In this document: positions 1 through 7,901 of the stretch, one piece after another | Numbering within the stretch: position 1 is the first letter of the stretch | Layout: each line of letters starts with the position of its first letter | Translations under genes and position numbers: made by a program | Assembly (NCBI GenBank): GCA_001017865.1 | Contig: LATQ01000001.1 | Span: 248,557 to 259,141 of the forward strand | DNA length: 10,585 bases | Direction of reading: 5' to 3' | Source of the DNA: Rhodococcus sp. IITR03 | Lineage (GTDB): Bacteria; Actinomycetota; Actinomycetes; Mycobacteriales; Mycobacteriaceae | Notes under the pieces: model-generated | Database searches by the model: none | Told to the model about the DNA's origin: nothing | The model's input: only the letters and a program-made list of their open reading frames with translations

Positions 1-1007
1 GGCGTGTTCGGCGAGCCAGTCGCCGAGGGCACCCGGCTCGACGATCCCGGCCGCGCACCTCGAAGCCCTCATCGGCCTCGGGTTCGGCCGACGAGAGCGT
101 CTCGAACAGCCGGTCGCGCAGCACCTTGAACTCGAGGTCGTCGAACAGGCGGTGGATACGGTCGCGGTCCCACGGTGCGAGGGCGAGCTGTTCGGGGGTG
201 TACGGCACGGCCACGTCGCGCACCATCTCGGTGAGCTGGCGGTTGAGCAGCACGTTGGACAGGTTCTCGCGCAGCGCGTCGCCGGTCTTGCCGCGCACCT
301 CGTCGACGCGGTCGACGAGTCCGCTCAGACTTCCGTACTCGCGGATCCATTTCGCGGCGGTCTTCTCGCCGACGCCGGGGATGCCGGGCAGGTTGTCGCT
401 CGGGTCGCCGCGCAGCGCCGCGAAGTCCGGATACTGCTCGGGGGTGAGCCCGTACTTCTCCTCCACCGCCTCGGGGGTGAAGCGCGTCAGGTCGGAGACG
501 CCGCGCCGCGGATACAGCACCGTGATGTCGCCGTTGACGAGCTGGAGCGCGTCGCGGTCGCCGGTCACCACGAGCACCCGGAAGCCTTGGGCGTGCGCCT
601 GCGTCGCGAGCGTGGCGATGATGTCGTCGGCCTCGTAGCCTCGATCGCCATCACCGGGATCCCCATCGCGCCGAGGACGTCCTTGGTGAGGTCGATCTGA
701 CCCTTGAAGTCGTCGGGTGCGGCGCTGCGCTGGGCCTTGTAGGCGGCGAACAGTTCGGCGCGGAAGGTCTTGCGGCTGACGTCGAATGCCGCCGCGACGT
801 GCGTGGGCTGCTCGTCGCGCAGCAGGTTGATGAGCATGGAGGTGAACCCGTAGACCGCGTTCGTGGTCTGCCCGCTGTGGGTCTTGAAGTTCTCGGCGGG
901 CAGCGCGTAGAACGCGCGGAACGCGAGGGAATGGCCGTCGAGGAGCAGCAGGTCGGGCGGTCGTCGGAGGCCGCGGTGGACGTCGCGGAAGTGGATGCAC
1001 GGGTCAC
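1..1007 (-). CDS. polA: DNA polymerase I, N-terminal part (5'-nuclease domain), frameshifted and cut by the window edge
   Basis: DNA polymerase I fills gaps and removes RNA primers during repair and lagging-strand synthesis. Only the N-terminal 5'-3' exonuclease (FEN-like) domain is here; the proofreading and polymerase domains would lie left of position 1. Visible hallmarks are LLLLDGHSLAFRAFYALP near the start, FDVSRKTFR, EADDIIATLA, VVTGDRDALQLV, the helix-hairpin-helix region GDPSDNLPGIPGVGEKTA, and the acidic metal ligands within these motifs. The GTG at 1007 is chosen because the frame opens there (VTRASTS...) and a -10 hexamer lies 7 nt upstream. Three single-base breaks interrupt the frame: a lost C at 951-952, a lost G at 639-640 and an extra C at 49-50. 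Restoring them gives continuous PolA sequence, so a consensus error is more likely than a dead gene. It is transcribed divergently from the liv operon. Confidence 0.93.
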
Positions 1008-1020
1008 GCGTGCCAGTCTA
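1008..1020 (-). promoter_or_regulatory. -10 element for leaderless polA transcription
   Basis: On the minus strand TAGACT (1020-1015) fits the actinobacterial TANNNT -10 consensus and ends 7 nt before the GTG start at 1007. Transcription would therefore begin at or next to the start codon. There is no Shine-Dalgarno sequence in the gap, which agrees with a leaderless mRNA. The -35 region is weak. This is inference from spacing, not proof. Confidence 0.5.
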
Positions 1021-1156
1021 GGGACCGAGGACGACAGCGTCGGCCACACCGCCCGACCAGTGCCTCTCCGGTATGTGCGAACACTCGTTGTCCGAAGAAA
1101 CGAGACCGAAACGTCCGGGTGATCCAATTTTTCCCGTGGACGTGCGATCCAGCCGC

Positions 1157-1257
1157 TAGAGTCCCCTGTCACGACACCGTAGTCCGGCGTCATCGCAGTT
1201 GACGATGATGCCCCGGGCGCAGTGCCGCGCTCGATGACAGCGCACCAACCGGGAGGA
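1157..1257 (+). promoter_or_regulatory. livH leader: possible -10, inverted repeat and ribosome binding site
   Basis: The 240-bp gap between polA and livH holds TAGAGT (1157-1162), a possible -10 with no convincing -35. An inverted repeat TCATCG (1190-1195) / CGATGA (1203-1208) with a 7-nt spacer would lie in the leader and could be an operator or mRNA stem. A purine-rich Shine-Dalgarno GGGAGGA (1250-1256) lies 6 nt before the GTG at 1263 and decides that start. Only the ribosome binding site is strong; the promoter and operator are tentative. Confidence 0.4.
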
Positions 1258-1262
1258 CCTGC

Positions 1263-2630
1263 GTGGCCCCTACCTCGGGATGTCGGCGACGACCGACCTC
1301 GACCCTCCACCGATCGGTCCGCGCCGCACTCGTCACGCTCGCGAGTGTCCTGTTCGTCCTCGTCGGCGCCGGCCTCGCCTCCGCCCAGGATCCACCGGAC
1401 CCACCCTCACCGCCCGCGAACACGGCACCGGCCGCACCCGACGAGGAATCCGCGGAGGGGGTGACCGTCCGCGGAACGCTCAACAATGCCGGTGAACGAC
1501 TCGACGGTGTCGTCGTCCGTGCGACCACCGAGGGCGGCGAGGTGGTCGCGGAAACCGAATCGGCCGACGGCGGGCGCTGGGAGCTCACCGTTCCGCCGGG
1601 CACCTACGTCTTCGAGGTCGACACCGAGAGCCTGCCCGACGACGTCACCGTCCAGACTCGGTGACCCGCGACGTGGCGCCGGGGCGGGCGAACACCGTGA
1701 TCTTCTCGTTCGGGGAAGCGCGCACCGGGTCGACGGTGGCGTGGGGCGAGACGCTGGTGCGCACCATCGTCGACGGTCTGCGGTTCGGTCTGGTCATCGC
1801 GATCGCCGGAGTGGGCCTGAGCCTCATCTTCGGCACGACGGGGCTGACGAACTTCGCCCACGGCGAGCTGGTGACCCTCGGCGCGGTCGCTGCTGGATCT
1901 TCAACGTCACCCTCGGTGTCCAGCTGATACCGGCGACGATCCTGGCGGTGATCGTCGGCATCGTCATCGGCCTGCTCAACAACGCACTCATCTGGCGCCG
2001 CTCCGGCGCCGCCGCACCGGCCTGATCGCCCAACTCGTGGTGTCGATCGGGCTCGCGATCTCGTTGCGCTATCTCATCCTGGCCTTCTACTCCGACCGCA
2101 CCCAGCCGTTCGACGACTACCAGGCACAACAGCAGCTCGTGTGGGGGCCGATCGCGATCACCCCGGTCAATCTCGCATGCATCGTGATCAGCCTGGTGGT
2201 GCTCGTCGGCGTCGCCCTGCTGCTGCAGCGCACCCGGATCGGGAAGGCGATGCGCGCCGTGGCCGACAACCGCGACCTCGCGGCGTCGTCGGGAATCGAC
2301 GTCGAACACGTCATCCGGTTCGTGTGGGGGCTCGGTGGTGGGCTCGCCGCGCTCGGTGGCGTGCTGTTCGGCCTGTCGGAGCTCGGTGGACGCGTGCAGT
2401 GGGAGATGGGATTCAAGCTGCTCCTGTTGATGTTCGCCGGCATCATCCTCGGCGGCCTCGGCACCGCCTACGGCGCGCTGGTCGGCTGCGTCGTGGTGGG
2501 TCTGCTGGTCCAGCTGTCCACCCTCGTCATCAATCCGGACCTGAAGTACATCGGCGGTCTGCTCGTCCTCATCGTCATCCTGGTCATCCGCCCCCAGGGC
2601 ATCCTCGGCAGTCGGACAAGGATCGGGTGA
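1263..2630 (+). CDS. livH: Branched-chain amino acid-type ABC transporter permease (LivH family) with secreted N-terminal beta-sandwich domain; three frameshifts
   Basis: Membrane permease of a HAAT/Liv importer, about 456 aa after repair, against roughly 290-310 aa for ordinary LivH. Residues 20-41 form a signal peptide (hydrophobic run, then GLASA before QDPP), followed by a Pro/Ala-rich linker to about 65. A small beta-rich domain at about 66-150 (GVTVRGTLNN, GGRWELTVPPGTYVFEVD) resembles carboxypeptidase-regulatory-like or Cna-B folds. The permease follows from about 165: GLSLIFGTTGLTNFAHGELV is a LivH hallmark and GKAMRAVADNRDLAASSGID is the coupling loop that contacts the ATPase. It ends IRPQGILGSRTRIG. 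Single-base losses at about 1655 (G), 1893 (C) and 1998-1999 (C) break the frame, and three added bases give a whole number of codons. GTG 1263 has a good ribosome binding site. livM begins 3 bp after the stop. The Liv assignment is firm; the substrate is unknown. Confidence 0.9.
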
Positions 2631-2633
2631 CCC

Positions 2634-3621
2634 ATGGATATCGTTGCGGTACTCCAGGTTTCCTTCGCCCAGCTCATAGGCCCGTCGGCGATCTTCTACG
2701 CGCTGCTCGCGATCGGCCTGAACCTGCACTACGGCTACGCCGGTCTGCTGAACTTCGGCCAGATCGGGTTCGCGCTGCTGGGCGGTTACGGAGTGGGCAT
2801 CATGACCGTCACCTACGACCAGCCGTTGTGGGTGGGCATCCTCGTCGGCCTCGCACTGGCAGGTCTGCTCGCGCTCGTCCTCGGCATCCCCACCCTGCGG
2901 TTGCGGGCCGACTATCTCGCCATCGCGACGATCGCCGCGGCGGAGATCCTGCGGCTGGTGTTCCGCTCGACCGCGTCCGACTCGGTGACCGGATCCACCC
3001 GCGGCCTGTGGGGATTCGCCGACCCGTTCACCTCGCTGAGCCCGTTCGATTCGAGTCGCCAGTACAACCTGCTCGGCATGCGGTTCTACGGCGACGACCT
3101 GTGGGCGATGGTCGTCGGTTGGACGCTCGTGCTGTTGCTGTGCGGACTGGTCTACCTCCTCTCCCACAGCCCGTGGGGGCGGGTCCTCGAGGCGGTGCGC
3201 GAGGACGAGGACGCCGCCCGCGCGCTCGGCAAGAACGTCTTCGCCTACAAGATGCAGGCCCTGGTGCTCGGCGGCATGATCGGCGGTCTCGGCGGCATCT
3301 TCAACGCCCTGCAGACCAAGTCGATCAACCCGACTTCTACTCGACCGCGCAGACCTTCTTCGCGTTCGGCGCACTGATCCTCGGGGGTGCGGGAACGGTC
3401 TTCGGACCGGTGCTCGGCGCCATGGTGTTCTGGTTCCTGCTCACCCTCCGGACGCCTTCCTCCGCCAGGCGATCGCCGGACCCGACCCGCTGCTCCCCCT
3501 CACCGAACAACAGGTCGGCGCGATGCGGTACGTGCTGCTCGGCATCCTCATCGCGGTGATGATGGTCTTCCGGCCACAAGGCATCCTGGGAAGCAAGCGG
3601 AAGGTGCAACTCGATGCCTGA
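2634..3621 (+). CDS. livM: Branched-chain amino acid-type ABC transporter permease (LivM family); two frameshifts
   Basis: Second channel subunit, expected to pair with LivH; about 329 aa after repair, a normal size. It starts ATG GAT ATC. Family signatures are the N-terminal GLNLHYGYAGLLNFGQIGFA, the segment LGIPTLRLRADYLAIATIAA, the cytoplasmic coupling loop VLEAVREDEDAARALGKNVF, and GALILGGAGTVFGPVLGA. The C-terminal MVFRPQGILGSKRK echoes the LivH tail. Many long hydrophobic stretches indicate a polytopic membrane protein. A C is missing from the run at 3329-3331 (INP then DFYSTAQTFF) and another at 3448-3449. With both restored the frame reaches TGA at 3619-3621. It overlaps livG by 8 bp, which suggests translational coupling. 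No substrate specificity can be read from it. Confidence 0.92.
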
Positions 3622-4644
3622 CACGATCCGACCCGACCCGACACCGCCGCGCACGGTCCTCGGCGCGGACGAACGCGCCGCACTGTTCGCCGGCGTCGAC
3701 GCACTCCCGCGCCGCCAAACCCGACCCGATCCTCGTCGTCGACGATCTGTGCCGCACGTTCGGAGGCCTCAAGGCCGTGGACGTGGCCCACCTCGAGATC
3801 CAGCGCTCGTGCATCACCGGCCTGATCGGCCCGAACGGCGCGGGCAAGACCACACTGTTCAATCTCCTCACGGGCTTCGACCGGCCCGACACCGGCACCT
3901 GGGCGATGGACGGCGTCCCGCTCGGCCGGCTCCATCCCCATCAGGTGGCGCGGCGCGGGATCGTGCGCACCTTCCAGCTCACCAAGCGCTGTCGAAGATG
4001 ACGGTCCTCGACAACGTCCGCCTCGGCGCCCGGCACCAGACGGGCGAGCGCATGGTCGGTGCACTGCTGCCGTGGACATGGCGCCGGCAGGAACGCGAGA
4101 TCACCGAGCGCGCATACGAACTGCTCGACCGCTTCGGTCTGGCCACGAAGTCCGACGACTTCGCCGGTTCACTGTCCGGCGGTCAACGCAAACTGCTCGA
4201 GATGGCCCGTGCCTGATGACCGAACCGACCGTCGTCATGCTCGACGAGCCGATGGCCGGCGTCAATCCGGCGCTCACCCAGAATCTGCTGGGACACATCA
4301 AGACCCTGCGCGACGACGGGACGACGGTGGTGTTCGTCGAGCACGACATGGACGTCATCCGCGACATCTCCGACTGGGTGGTGGTGATGGCACAGGGTTC
4401 GGTGATCGCGGAGGCACCGCCGGACGCGCTGTCGTCCGATCCCGCCGTGGTCGACGCCTATCTCGGCAGTCACCACGACCAGGCACTCGAGTTCGACGAC
4501 GAGGGCAATCCCGTGGGTGCGACCGCCGAACTCGCCGACGCCCTCGCCGACGCGGAAGCGCAGACCCTCGAGGCCGGAGGCGACCTGTCCGATCCCGATG
4601 CGACGTCGACGGACGCGACGGCCACGACACTGGAGAAGCCGTGA
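3614..4644 (+). CDS. livG: Branched-chain amino acid-type ABC transporter ATP-binding protein (LivG family) with acidic C-terminal tail; three frameshifts
   Basis: Cytoplasmic ATPase that would drive the LivH/LivM channel; about 343 aa after repair, against about 250-280 for typical LivG. Walker A GPNGAGKTT is at 72-80, the Q-loop at FQLTK (120-124), the signature LSGGQ at 187-191, Walker B VVMLDEP at 207-213 and the switch histidine in VEHDM at 242-246. An N-terminal extension of about 38 residues precedes the ABC fold. A tail of about 55 residues, rich in Asp, Glu, Ala and Thr, follows DAYLGSHHDQ. The breaks are an extra C at 3706-3708, a lost G at 3986 and a lost C at 4212-4213; the net repair gives exactly 344 codons. 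GGAAGG at 3599-3604 is a plausible ribosome binding site for ATG 3614. The TGA overlaps the livF GTG by 4 bp. Confidence 0.92.
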
Positions 4645-5465
4645 GCGACAACATCACTCCTGCGCCCACCGGGACGACGCCGGCGGAACGTGCCGCTACC
4701 CCGGAGGAACATGCCCGCCTCGCGACCGGCGCCCTCCTGCGCGCCGACGATCTCGTGGCCGGTTACTTCCCCGGGGTCGACATCCTGCGCGGCTGCAATT
4801 TCTACCTGCGCGACGGTGAGATCGTGGGCATCATCGGCCCGAACGGAGCCGGCAAGTCGACCCTGCTCAAGGCGTTGTTCGGTCTCATCCCCATCCGCAG
4901 CGGCACCGTCACGCTCGGCGGAGACGAGATCACTTCGGCACCCGCACACATCCTGGTGCGCAAGGGCATCGGCTATGTGCCACAGACGCAGAACGTGTTC
5001 CCCTCGTTGACCATCGAGGAGAACCTCGAGATGGGGATCTATCTGCGTCCGAAGGACTTCGAGAAGCAGTTCGAGCGGGTGGCGTCGTTGTTCCCGCTGC
5101 TGGCCGAGCGTCGGAAGGTCAAGGCGGGAGCGCTCTCCGGTGGCGAGCGGCAGATGGTCGCGATGGGCCGCGCGCTGATGATGGAACCGTCGGTACTGCT
5201 CCTCGACGAGCCGTCGGCGGGACTGTCGCCGATGTTCCAGGACGAGGTCTTCATCCGCTGCAAGAAGATCAACGCGGCGGGGGTGTCGATCATCATGGTC
5301 GAGCAGAACGCGCGTCGCTGCCTGCAGATCTGCGATCGCGGATACGTCCTCGACCAGGGCCGCAACGCGTACACCGACACCGGCAGCACTCTCATGCACG
5401 ACCCGAAGGTCGTGGAACTGTATCTCGGTACGCTCGCGGGCAGCCGGGAGAAGCGGAAGGGGTGA
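4641..5465 (+). CDS. livF: Branched-chain amino acid-type ABC transporter ATP-binding protein (LivF family)
   Basis: Second ATPase subunit of the importer, 274 aa, with an intact frame. Walker A GPNGAGKS is at 66-73, the Q-loop VPQTQNVF at 113-120, the signature LSGGE at 165-169, Walker B VLLLDEP at 185-191 and VEQNA at 220-224. LivF proteins characteristically have Gln in place of the switch His, which separates this from LivG. A hydrophilic N-terminal extension of about 30 residues precedes the ABC domain. The GTG start at 4641 is chosen because GTGA overlaps the livG stop by 4 bp, the usual coupled arrangement. It is the last gene of the operon, and a hairpin terminator overlaps its stop codon. 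Confidence 0.95.
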   Translation: MSDNITPAPTGTTPAERAATPEEHARLATGALLRADDLVAGYFPGVDILRGCNFYLRDGEIVGIIGPNGAGKSTLLKALFGLIPIRSGTVTLGGDEITSAPAHILVRKGIGYVPQTQNVFPSLTIEENLEMGIYLRPKDFEKQFERVASLFPLLAERRKVKAGALSGGERQMVAMGRALMMEPSVLLLDEPSAGLSPMFQDEVFIRCKKINAAGVSIIMVEQNARRCLQICDRGYVLDQGRNAYTDTGSTLMHDPKVVELYLGTLAGSREKRKG

Positions 5466-5488
5466 CCGCCCACCGGCGATCACCCCTT
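5457..5488. terminator. Hairpin terminator between convergent livF and livK
   Basis: A perfect 9-bp inverted repeat, AAGGGGTGA (5457-5465) and TCACCCCTT (5480-5488), has a 14-nt loop. The left arm contains the livF TGA stop and the right arm lies 17 nt beyond the end of livK on the other strand. The position and symmetry suit a bidirectional terminator for two converging genes. There is no long T run, so it would be a weak or non-canonical intrinsic terminator, as is common in actinobacteria. Confidence 0.6.
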
Positions 5489-5505
5489 CGCTCACGACCT
5501 GCAGG

Positions 5506-6837
5506 TCACTCCCCCACCACGATGTAATCCTCGGTGGTCAGAGTGTTGTCGGGGCCGAACACGAGCCGGCCGTACGAGCCCACGCCGGGTTCGCCCGCGT
5601 CCACGAAGGTGAGTTCGCCGGTGGCACCGTCGTAGTCGATGTCCTCACCCGCACCGAGAAGGTCGAGGCACTGCTGGTAGCTGGTGCACTTCTCCCCGTC
5701 ACGGTCACCGAGTTGATGTTCGCAGCGATGTCCACACCTGCCGTCGACCCCGCCTGTTCCGCGGCCAGCGCCGAGACGATCACGGCGTCGTAGGACTCAC
5801 CGGCGTAGTTGAAGTCGATCAGACCCGGATCGACACCGAGCAGTCGCTGCTGGAACTCCTCACCGGTGTCGGTCAGCGGCGTGGTGCCGGCCATGCCGTC
5901 GAGCAGTCCTTCGGCGACGTTCTCGCCCAGCGCGTTCCCCATGTTGCCGTCGACACCGAAGACCGCCATGCCGTCGGACGGGCCGATGCCCACCTCGTGC
6001 ATGCGGGTGATGATCTTCGCCGACTCCTCGAAGCCGATGAGCGCCACCGCGTCCGGTGCGAAGTTGGCCACCTGGTCGACCTCCGCGTTGAACGACTGCG
6101 CGTTGGGGTCGTAGATGATCTTCTGGATCTGATCCTCCGGGATACCGGCGTCGACGAGGTTGGTCACGGTGTTCTCCGCGAGACCGGTGCCGTACGGGTC
6201 GTTCAGCGCCAGGATCGACACGCGCTGCGCCCCGTCCTCGGCGATCAGCTGCGCGAGCGCCTGCGCCTGGAGCACGTCGGTCGGGGCGGTGCGGAAGTAC
6301 AACCCGCGGTCGGCGTAGCAGACGAACTGATCGGAGGTGTTCGCCGGCGAGAACTGCACCACGCCGGCACTGACGATCTTGTCGATCACCTTGAGCGAGA
6401 CCGAGGACGAGGCGGCACCGACGATCACCTGGGTGCCGTTGGCGAGATGTCGGTCCACGGTGGTGTTCGCGGTGTCGGTCGTCGTGTCCCCGGAATCGCC
6501 CGGGAACAGTTCGACCGGCTGGTCGAGAACACCGCCCGCGGCGTTGATCTCGTCGACGGCGAGCCGGACGGCAGCGAGCCTCGGGCGGTCCGAGGAAGGC
6601 GAGGCTGCCGGTCTCGGGAAGGATGGTGCCGATCTTCAGCGGTCCCGTGGCGGGAGTCGCCCCTGCTGTGGCCTGCTGCGGTTCGCAGTCGGTCTCGACG
6701 GTCGTCGCGGCCGCCGACCCCTCGTCACCGGCCGACGTACCGGATGCCGAATCGTCGCCGTCCGAACCACACCCGGCGAGGGCGAGCGTCGCAGCACCGA
6801 GTACCGCTACGGCGCGGACCAGAGTCCGTCTTGCCAT
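5506..6837 (-). CDS. Lipoprotein substrate-binding protein of the Liv/HAAT ABC transporter family; two frameshifts
   Basis: Extracytoplasmic receptor (periplasmic-binding-protein type 6 fold) that would deliver substrate to LivHMGF; about 443 aa after repair. The N-terminus MARRTLVRAVAVLGAATLAL followed by AGC is a lipoprotein signal with the lipidated Cys at 23. An Asp/Ser/Ala-rich linker follows, and the binding domain starts at LKIGTILPETGSLAFLGPPE (about 67-86). Further family blocks are AVDEINAAGGVL, VIVGAASSSVSLKVID, FSPANTSDQF, YFRTAPTDVLQAQALAQL, LALNDPYGTGLAE and FNYAGESYDAVIVSALAAE. Cysteines in FVCYADRG and GEKCTSYQQC may form disulfides. An extra base at 6579-6580 and a lost base at 5703-5704 break the frame. 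The ATG has a strong Shine-Dalgarno. It is convergent with livF, so pairing with that operon is inferred from proximity. livK-like; ligand unknown. Confidence 0.9.
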
Positions 6838-6842
6838 TCAAC

Positions 6843-6898
6843 TCTCCTTCGAACGCCTGACACCGCATCCGGCGGATTCCGGATGTGGTCGAAACATA
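6843..6898 (-). promoter_or_regulatory. livK-like gene control region: -10, palindrome at the predicted start of transcription, Shine-Dalgarno
   Basis: Read on the minus strand, TATGTT (6898-6893) fits a -10 element. Starting close to the expected transcription start is a perfect 7-bp inverted repeat, CATCCGG / CCGGATG (6866-6872 and 6879-6885), with a 6-nt spacer. The Shine-Dalgarno GAAGGAGAG follows (about 6842-6850), 4-6 nt before the ATG at 6837. The palindrome could be a repressor operator or a leader hairpin. The ribosome binding site is firm; the promoter and operator roles are inferred. Confidence 0.5.
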
Positions 6899-7023
6899 GC
6901 GGTCGGAAGCACCCCGCGAACCGGGCCGAAATCCTTGTGATACGACCGTTATCTGCGGGGCGGAGATTTGATGTGGCGGTAACGCGTCGGGGCGCCGTGA
7001 GCACCCGAAACCGGTTCGCGCGG

Positions 7024-7638
7024 CTAGCCGGCGGTGTCGCTTCCGAGGGTCTCGAGGACGACCACCGCGACCTGCTTCATGGTGGTGCGGCGGTCCATCG
7101 CGGCGCGCTGGATCCAGCGGAACGCCTCCGGTTCGGTCATCGCATGCTTCTCCATGAGCAGCCCCTTGGCCCGGTCGACGAGCTTGCGGGTCTCGAATCG
7201 CTCGTTGAGTCCTTGCACCTCGCGCTCGAGTTCGCGCAGCTCGGAGAAGCGGCTGACGGCCACCTCGATAGCGGGCACGAGGTCGCTCTTGGAGAACGGC
7301 TTGACGAGATATGCCATGGCGCCTGCGTCGCGGGCGCGTTCGACGAGTTCGCGCTGACTGAAGGCTGTGAGAATAACCACAGGGGCGATGCGTCGTTGCG
7401 CGATCTCGGAGGCGGCGTCGATGCCGTCGCGGCGCGGCATCTTGACGTCCATGATCACCAGGTCGGGGCGGAGTTCCTCGGCGAGTTCGACGGCACGCTG
7501 TCCGTCGCCGGCCTCACCGACCACCTCGTAGCCCTCCTCGCGCAGCATTTCGACGAGATCGAGCCTGATCAGGGCCTCGTCTTCCGCTACGACGACCCGA
7601 CGAGGAGTTGGTGTGCTGTCGTGCGGCGCGGAGGTCAT
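7024..7638 (-). CDS. pdtaR: Two-component response regulator with ANTAR RNA-binding domain (PdtaR family)
   Basis: Response regulator of 204 aa, matching the length of mycobacterial PdtaR (Rv1626 family). The receiver domain (about 14-130) shows VVVAEDEALIRLDL with acidic residues at 20-21, the phosphorylation site Asp64 in VIMDVKMP, Thr91 in VILTAFS and Lys113 in YLVKPFSK. A coiled-coil linker (SELRELEREVQGLNERFE) leads to the ANTAR domain (about 145-200) with AKGLLMEKHAMTEPEAFRWI. Family knowledge: phosphorylation by the kinase PdtaS lets ANTAR bind paired RNA hairpins and prevent termination. No pdtaS lies in this window. ATG 7638 is preferred over upstream in-frame starts because GGGGAAGG (7646-7653) sits 7 nt ahead and residue numbering then matches the family. 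The frame is intact. Confidence 0.95.
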   Translation of the reverse strand: MTSAPHDSTPTPRRVVVAEDEALIRLDLVEMLREEGYEVVGEAGDGQRAVELAEELRPDLVIMDVKMPRRDGIDAASEIAQRRIAPVVILTAFSQRELVERARDAGAMAYLVKPFSKSDLVPAIEVAVSRFSELRELEREVQGLNERFETRKLVDRAKGLLMEKHAMTEPEAFRWIQRAAMDRRTTMKQVAVVVLETLGSDTAG

Positions 7639-7727
7639 GGTCGGGCCTTCCCCTCGGTACTGGCGGTCCCCGGTGCAGGGTGGAACGTAAGAAGGGTACC
7701 GGTGCGCGCCCGCTTCGCCCGATCCTC

Positions 7728-7733
7728 TACAGT
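7728..7733 (+). promoter_or_regulatory. Possible -10 element of the tRNA gene
   Basis: TACAGT fits TANNNT and ends 12 nt before the first base of the tRNA, a plausible distance for a short 5' leader. The -35 region is not recognisable. Low to moderate confidence. Confidence 0.35.
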
Positions 7734-7745
7734 GGTGTCCGCAAC

Positions 7746-7822
7746 GCCCCCGTATCCCAATTGGCAGAGGAAACGGATTCAAAACCCGTCCAGTGTGAGT
7801 TCGAGTCTCACCGGGGGCACCA
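7746..7822 (+). tRNA. tRNA with CAA anticodon (Leu), short variable loop, CCA encoded
   Basis: This is a 77-nt cloverleaf. The acceptor stem is 7 bp and perfect (GCCCCCG 7746-7752 with CGGGGGC 7812-7818), followed by discriminator A7819 and encoded CCA. T8 and A9 are present. The D-stem TCC/GGA (7755-7757, 7769-7771) encloses GG at 7763-7764. The anticodon stem 7773-7777 / 7785-7789 has four Watson-Crick pairs and one A-C mismatch next to the loop TTCAAAA, giving anticodon CAA (7780-7782). The T-arm GTGAG TTCGAGT CTCAC (7795-7811) is perfect. The variable loop is only 5 nt (7790-7794), whereas bacterial leucine tRNAs normally have a long variable arm. A15 and T48 could form a class-I Levitt pair. 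The tRNA call is firm; leucine identity rests on the anticodon and A73. Confidence 0.85.
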
Positions 7823-7889
7823 CTTTTCGGCCCGCGCCACACGGTCGGAGCACGCGTTCCGCATCCCGCCGATTCCCGCTCCGCTGTCG

Positions 7890-7895
7890 TAATGT
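7890..7895 (+). promoter_or_regulatory. -10 element for a leaderless small membrane-protein gene
   Basis: TAATGT ends 6 nt before the GTG at 7902, the spacing expected when transcription starts at the initiation codon. No Shine-Dalgarno is visible. The -35 is weak. Confidence 0.45.
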
Positions 7896-7901
7896 TCCGG
7901 C

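Noticed and set aside
1824..3374. Long open frame of 516 codons on the minus strand opposite livH/livM
   Set aside because: It is antisense to clear permease genes, and its composition (His/Asp/Arg/Gln-rich, no family resemblance) is typical of a GC-rich shadow frame.
2141..3559. 472-codon plus-strand frame across livH and livM
   Set aside because: It is very Arg/His-rich and lies out of frame with recognisable LivH and LivM. It persists only because high GC suppresses stop codons, though its last part carries the true LivM frame after a break.
1263..4644. Programmed ribosomal frameshifting in the liv genes
   Set aside because: The breaks are many, in both directions, at short G/C runs without slippery heptamers or consistent downstream structures, and they occur also in unrelated genes. 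Sequence error is simpler.
7021..7030. Palindrome CGGCTAGCCG over the pdtaR stop codon
   Set aside because: It is a 10-bp palindrome with no loop and no T run, so it is a poor terminator. Short palindromes of this kind are expected by chance at this GC content.
7746..7822. tRNA gene as an integration site for a mobile element
   Set aside because: I saw no integrase, no repeated copy of the tRNA 3' end and no shift in gene style within the window.
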